Assembly: GCA_023424355.1 (NCBI GenBank)
Contig: JAFAEA010000234.1
Coordinates: 1 to 7,459 of the forward strand
Source of the DNA: Chloroflexota bacterium
Lineage (GTDB): Bacteria > Chloroflexota > Chloroflexia > Thermomicrobiales > UBA6265
DNA length: 7,459 nt
Direction: 5' to 3'
Part shown: positions 5,739-7,459 of the stretch, piece by piece
Layout of the letters: every line of letters starts with the position of its first letter
How positions within the stretch are numbered: the first letter of the stretch is position 1
The notes under the pieces: generated by a model
What the model saw: the letters and a program-made list of their open reading frames with translations, nothing else
What the model was told of the DNA's origin: nothing
The model's database searches: none
Program-made: the position numbers and the translations under genes

Positions 5739-6281
5739 CTACTTCTCCAGATTCTCACCCTGATAGCGACCGCGGTAACCATCTGCGGTCGCTTCGCTCA
5801 TTCCGAAGAACACCAGTTGCATCACACGAGCGTTTTTCTGCACGCGGAATCCGGCAGGGTTAATCACCTCGAGCATGCTGGTGGAGCGTCCGTTATAACC
5901 GGCATCCCACACAGCGGTGTAAATGGTGACTCCACAGCGAGTGAGGCTGCTTCGAGGGCGCCCCAGTGCCATCAGGTTCTTCGGGATATCCACGACTTCG
6001 TTGTAGACGATGTGATAAATGCCCGGCTCCAGCGTGACCCAGCCATCCTCATCGAACTCGACTGGCTCAAGTTCTGGCAACACACGATCTGCAGAATCGA
6101 TACCGACGGCGCCCGCTCCCGAATGCTTCGCCAACTCACGCAGTGTGAGATCCACGCCGTTCGGCTGTACCTGGTTTTCAACATCTTGCATTTCGGTTAG
6201 CAGCGGACGTTCCGAATTGATGAGGGCGAGTAGCTGTTCGCGGCTAAGTGCTCCTGCGAGCGATGGGGTTTCTGCGGACAT
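5739..6281 (-). CDS. dut: dUTP diphosphatase, archaeal type (DCD/dUTPase superfamily)
   Basis: A 180-residue enzyme predicted to hydrolyse dUTP to dUMP and pyrophosphate, keeping uracil out of DNA and feeding dTMP synthesis. Motifs in order: QVQPNGVDLTL (37-47); GRPRSSLTRCGV (107-118), the phosphate-binding RSSL region; TAVWDAGYNGRS (122-133), close to the TAVWDPGYEGR of archaeal dUTPases; E138 in SMLEVINPAG; ARVMQLVFF (151-159); and a C-terminal YRGRYQGE (169-176), as in the family's flexible tail. dCTP deaminase (Dcd) and the bifunctional DCD-DUT enzymes share the fold and the glutamate. The WDAGY and NPAG stretches favour dUTPase, but deaminase activity cannot be ruled out. The ATG at 6281 is chosen over an upstream open frame (to 6518) because AGGAG lies 6 bases before it and the upstream part overlaps the divergent transporter. 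Confidence 0.85.
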   Translation of the reverse strand: MSAETPSLAGALSREQLLALINSERPLLTEMQDVENQVQPNGVDLTLRELAKHSGAGAVGIDSADRVLPELEPVEFDEDGWVTLEPGIYHIVYNEVVDIPKNLMALGRPRSSLTRCGVTIYTAVWDAGYNGRSTSMLEVINPAGFRVQKNARVMQLVFFGMSEATADGYRGRYQGENLEK

Positions 6282-6287
6282 CTGTTG

Positions 6288-6292
6288 CTCCT
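6288..6292 (-). promoter_or_regulatory. Ribosome binding site that fixes the dUTPase start
   Basis: AGGAG on the minus strand, 6 bases before the ATG at 6281. It excludes the 79-codon upstream extension of the frame, which would run through the coding start of the divergent transporter and has no family similarity that I can see. Confidence 0.8.
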
Positions 6293-6356
6293 GATAATCG
6301 GCTAGTTCAGACTCAGATGATAAGCATACGCCAGCCTTTGACCAACCGGGCGGCGT

Positions 6357-7459
6357 GTGGAAGAATCGGTTGATTGTGCATCTGTACCGGGGAACTCTTC
6401 GTTGGCATCCAGAAATGCGTTTTCCACTCTGCGCCATGTCGATTTCCGCAAGCTGTGGCTGGCGGATACGCTTTCCGTACTCGGTTGGCAAATCCAGAGA
6501 ATGGCCATCACCTGGCATGTGTATGAACTCACGGGCGATCCGCTTGCACTTGGTGCGTTAGGACTCGCCCGCTTTGCCCCTGTGATCATCTTCGGTTTGC
6601 TGGGCGGCATGATTGCCGATCAACGGGATCGACGCATGGTGCTGGTTTGGACGCACCTCGCCCTCATGCTCACATCAGCCGCATTGGTGATCGCAACACT
6701 TGCCGAACGAGATGCCCTTGCCGTGATCTACGCTGTCACGATTGCGAGCTCGGCACTCAACTCGCTTGCCGGTCCAGCACGCCAGGCACTTATCCCGAAT
6801 CTGGTGCCCAGAAACGAGATTGCGGGAGCGGCAACCATGGCAAATCTCGCTATGCAGGCCGCGATGGTGGTTGGACCCGCAATCGGTGGTGTGCTCATCG
6901 CACAGACATCGCTGGCGCTCGTCTATGGCATTAACGCCATCGGATTCCTCGCCGTAATCATCGCTGCATTGGCGATCAAGGCCCGGCCGGATGTGCATAT
7001 CAACGCCGAGCGAGGCATCGGCGCCATCAAGGCAGGCTTCGTGTTCCTGTGGCAAACCCCTATTCTGCTCGCTGTGATGGGGCTTGACTTCATCGCAACA
7101 TTCTTTGGAGCCTTCACCAACCTGCTCCCGATCTTCGCCGACGATATCTGGGGCGGCGGAGCCAACACGCTGGGACTGCTTCTTAGCGCACCCGCCGCGG
7201 GCGCAGTCATCGGTAGCGTGGTTTTCGGATTGATGAAGATGCCCACCAAACCAGGCCTCGGGATGGTCGCATGTGTAATTGCTTACGGACTCTGCATCGT
7301 GGGCTTCGGCATGAGCCCTTCAATGTGGCTGGCGATGATCTTCCTGGCCGGAACCGGTGCAGCCGATTCGATTTCGATGGCGCTGCGCCACACCATCCGT
7401 AACCTGGTGACTCCAGACAACTATCGCGGACGCATCGCCAGTGCACACTCGATGTTCGC
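6357..7459 (+). CDS. MFS transporter, EntS/MFS_3-like exporter (runs off right edge)
   Basis: An open frame of 367 codons without a stop before the window ends, encoding a polytopic inner-membrane transporter of the major facilitator superfamily. After a soluble N-terminus comes FSTLRHVDFRKLWLADTLS, typical of the enterobactin exporter-like MFS_3 group. The loop 2-3 signature follows as GGMIADQRDRR (83-93). Further family-like stretches are SLAGPARQALIPNLVP, the helix-5 GPAIGGVLI, and near the edge TPDNYRGRIASAHSM. About 10 hydrophobic segments are visible; roughly 50 residues are probably missing. Substrate unknown; relatives export siderophores, macrolides or other drugs. The frame opens after a TGA at 6339. 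I chose GTG at 6357; TTG at 6402 with GGGGAA 7 bases upstream is a real alternative. Divergent from dut with 75 bases between starts, in which I see no clear promoter. Confidence 0.88.
   Translation, partial: MEESVDCASVPGNSSLASRNAFSTLRHVDFRKLWLADTLSVLGWQIQRMAITWHVYELTGDPLALGALGLARFAPVIIFGLLGGMIADQRDRRMVLVWTHLALMLTSAALVIATLAERDALAVIYAVTIASSALNSLAGPARQALIPNLVPRNEIAGAATMANLAMQAAMVVGPAIGGVLIAQTSLALVYGINAIGFLAVIIAALAIKARPDVHINAERGIGAIKAGFVFLWQTPILLAVMGLDFIATFFGAFTNLLPIFADDIWGGGANTLGLLLSAPAAGAVIGSVVFGLMKMPTKPGLGMVACVIAYGLCIVGFGMSPSMWLAMIFLAGTGAADSISMALRHTIRNLVTPDNYRGRIASAHSMF

Noticed and set aside
1..7459. Mobile element, CRISPR array, toxin-antitoxin or defence system
   Set aside because: No transposase, integrase, terminal inverted repeats, spaced repeats or paired small toxin/antitoxin genes were seen. 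Codon style appears uniform across the window.

Overview
The window is a compact stretch of ordinary bacterial chromosome. It holds eight protein-coding genes (two cut by the window edges) and one structural RNA gene. The DNA is moderately GC-rich, with GTG and TTG starts and short gaps between genes. A large Bacillus-type SRP RNA with an Alu domain, an archaeal-type dUTPase, and a classical SdhA/SdhB pair followed by an unfamiliar small membrane protein together suggest a deep-branching Gram-positive-like or Chloroflexota-type bacterium. That placement is inference; there is no rRNA or marker gene here to prove it. I saw no CRISPR array, transposase, integrase or phage gene.

Left part (1-1253), minus strand: an M20-family metallopeptidase is followed, 42 bases after its stop, by the first 21 codons of a DnaQ-type 3'-5' exonuclease that runs off the left edge. 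A 238-base divergent gap (1254-1491) separates the peptidase from the succinate dehydrogenase genes.

Centre (1492-4489), plus strand: sdhA (flavoprotein), a 154-base gap with a hairpin and a 12-bp palindrome, sdhB (iron-sulphur protein), then a 135-residue three-helix membrane protein starting 3 bases after the sdhB stop. SdhA and SdhB form the soluble catalytic arm that oxidises succinate to fumarate and passes electrons to quinone. No recognisable SdhC or SdhD membrane anchor is present, so the anchor is either encoded elsewhere or is an unusual protein such as the coupled three-helix one.

Right of the sdh genes (4490-4876): a perfect 13-bp hairpin that probably ends transcription from both sides, then the SRP RNA gene (minus strand) with its own promoter. 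Next come a minus-strand gene for an unrecognised 174-residue protein and, divergent from it, a plus-strand gene for an 89-residue putative zinc-binding protein; their start regions are 61 bases apart and contain a 10-bp direct repeat. The 89-residue gene converges on a minus-strand archaeal-type dUTPase, leaving 6 bases between stops. Divergent from the dUTPase, an MFS exporter of the EntS/MFS_3 type runs off the right edge.

Most of the window is housekeeping: central respiration, protein targeting, nucleotide-pool cleaning and transport. I found no clear new system. The best leads are the anchor-less sdhAB operon with its coupled membrane protein and the two unrecognised divergent genes.
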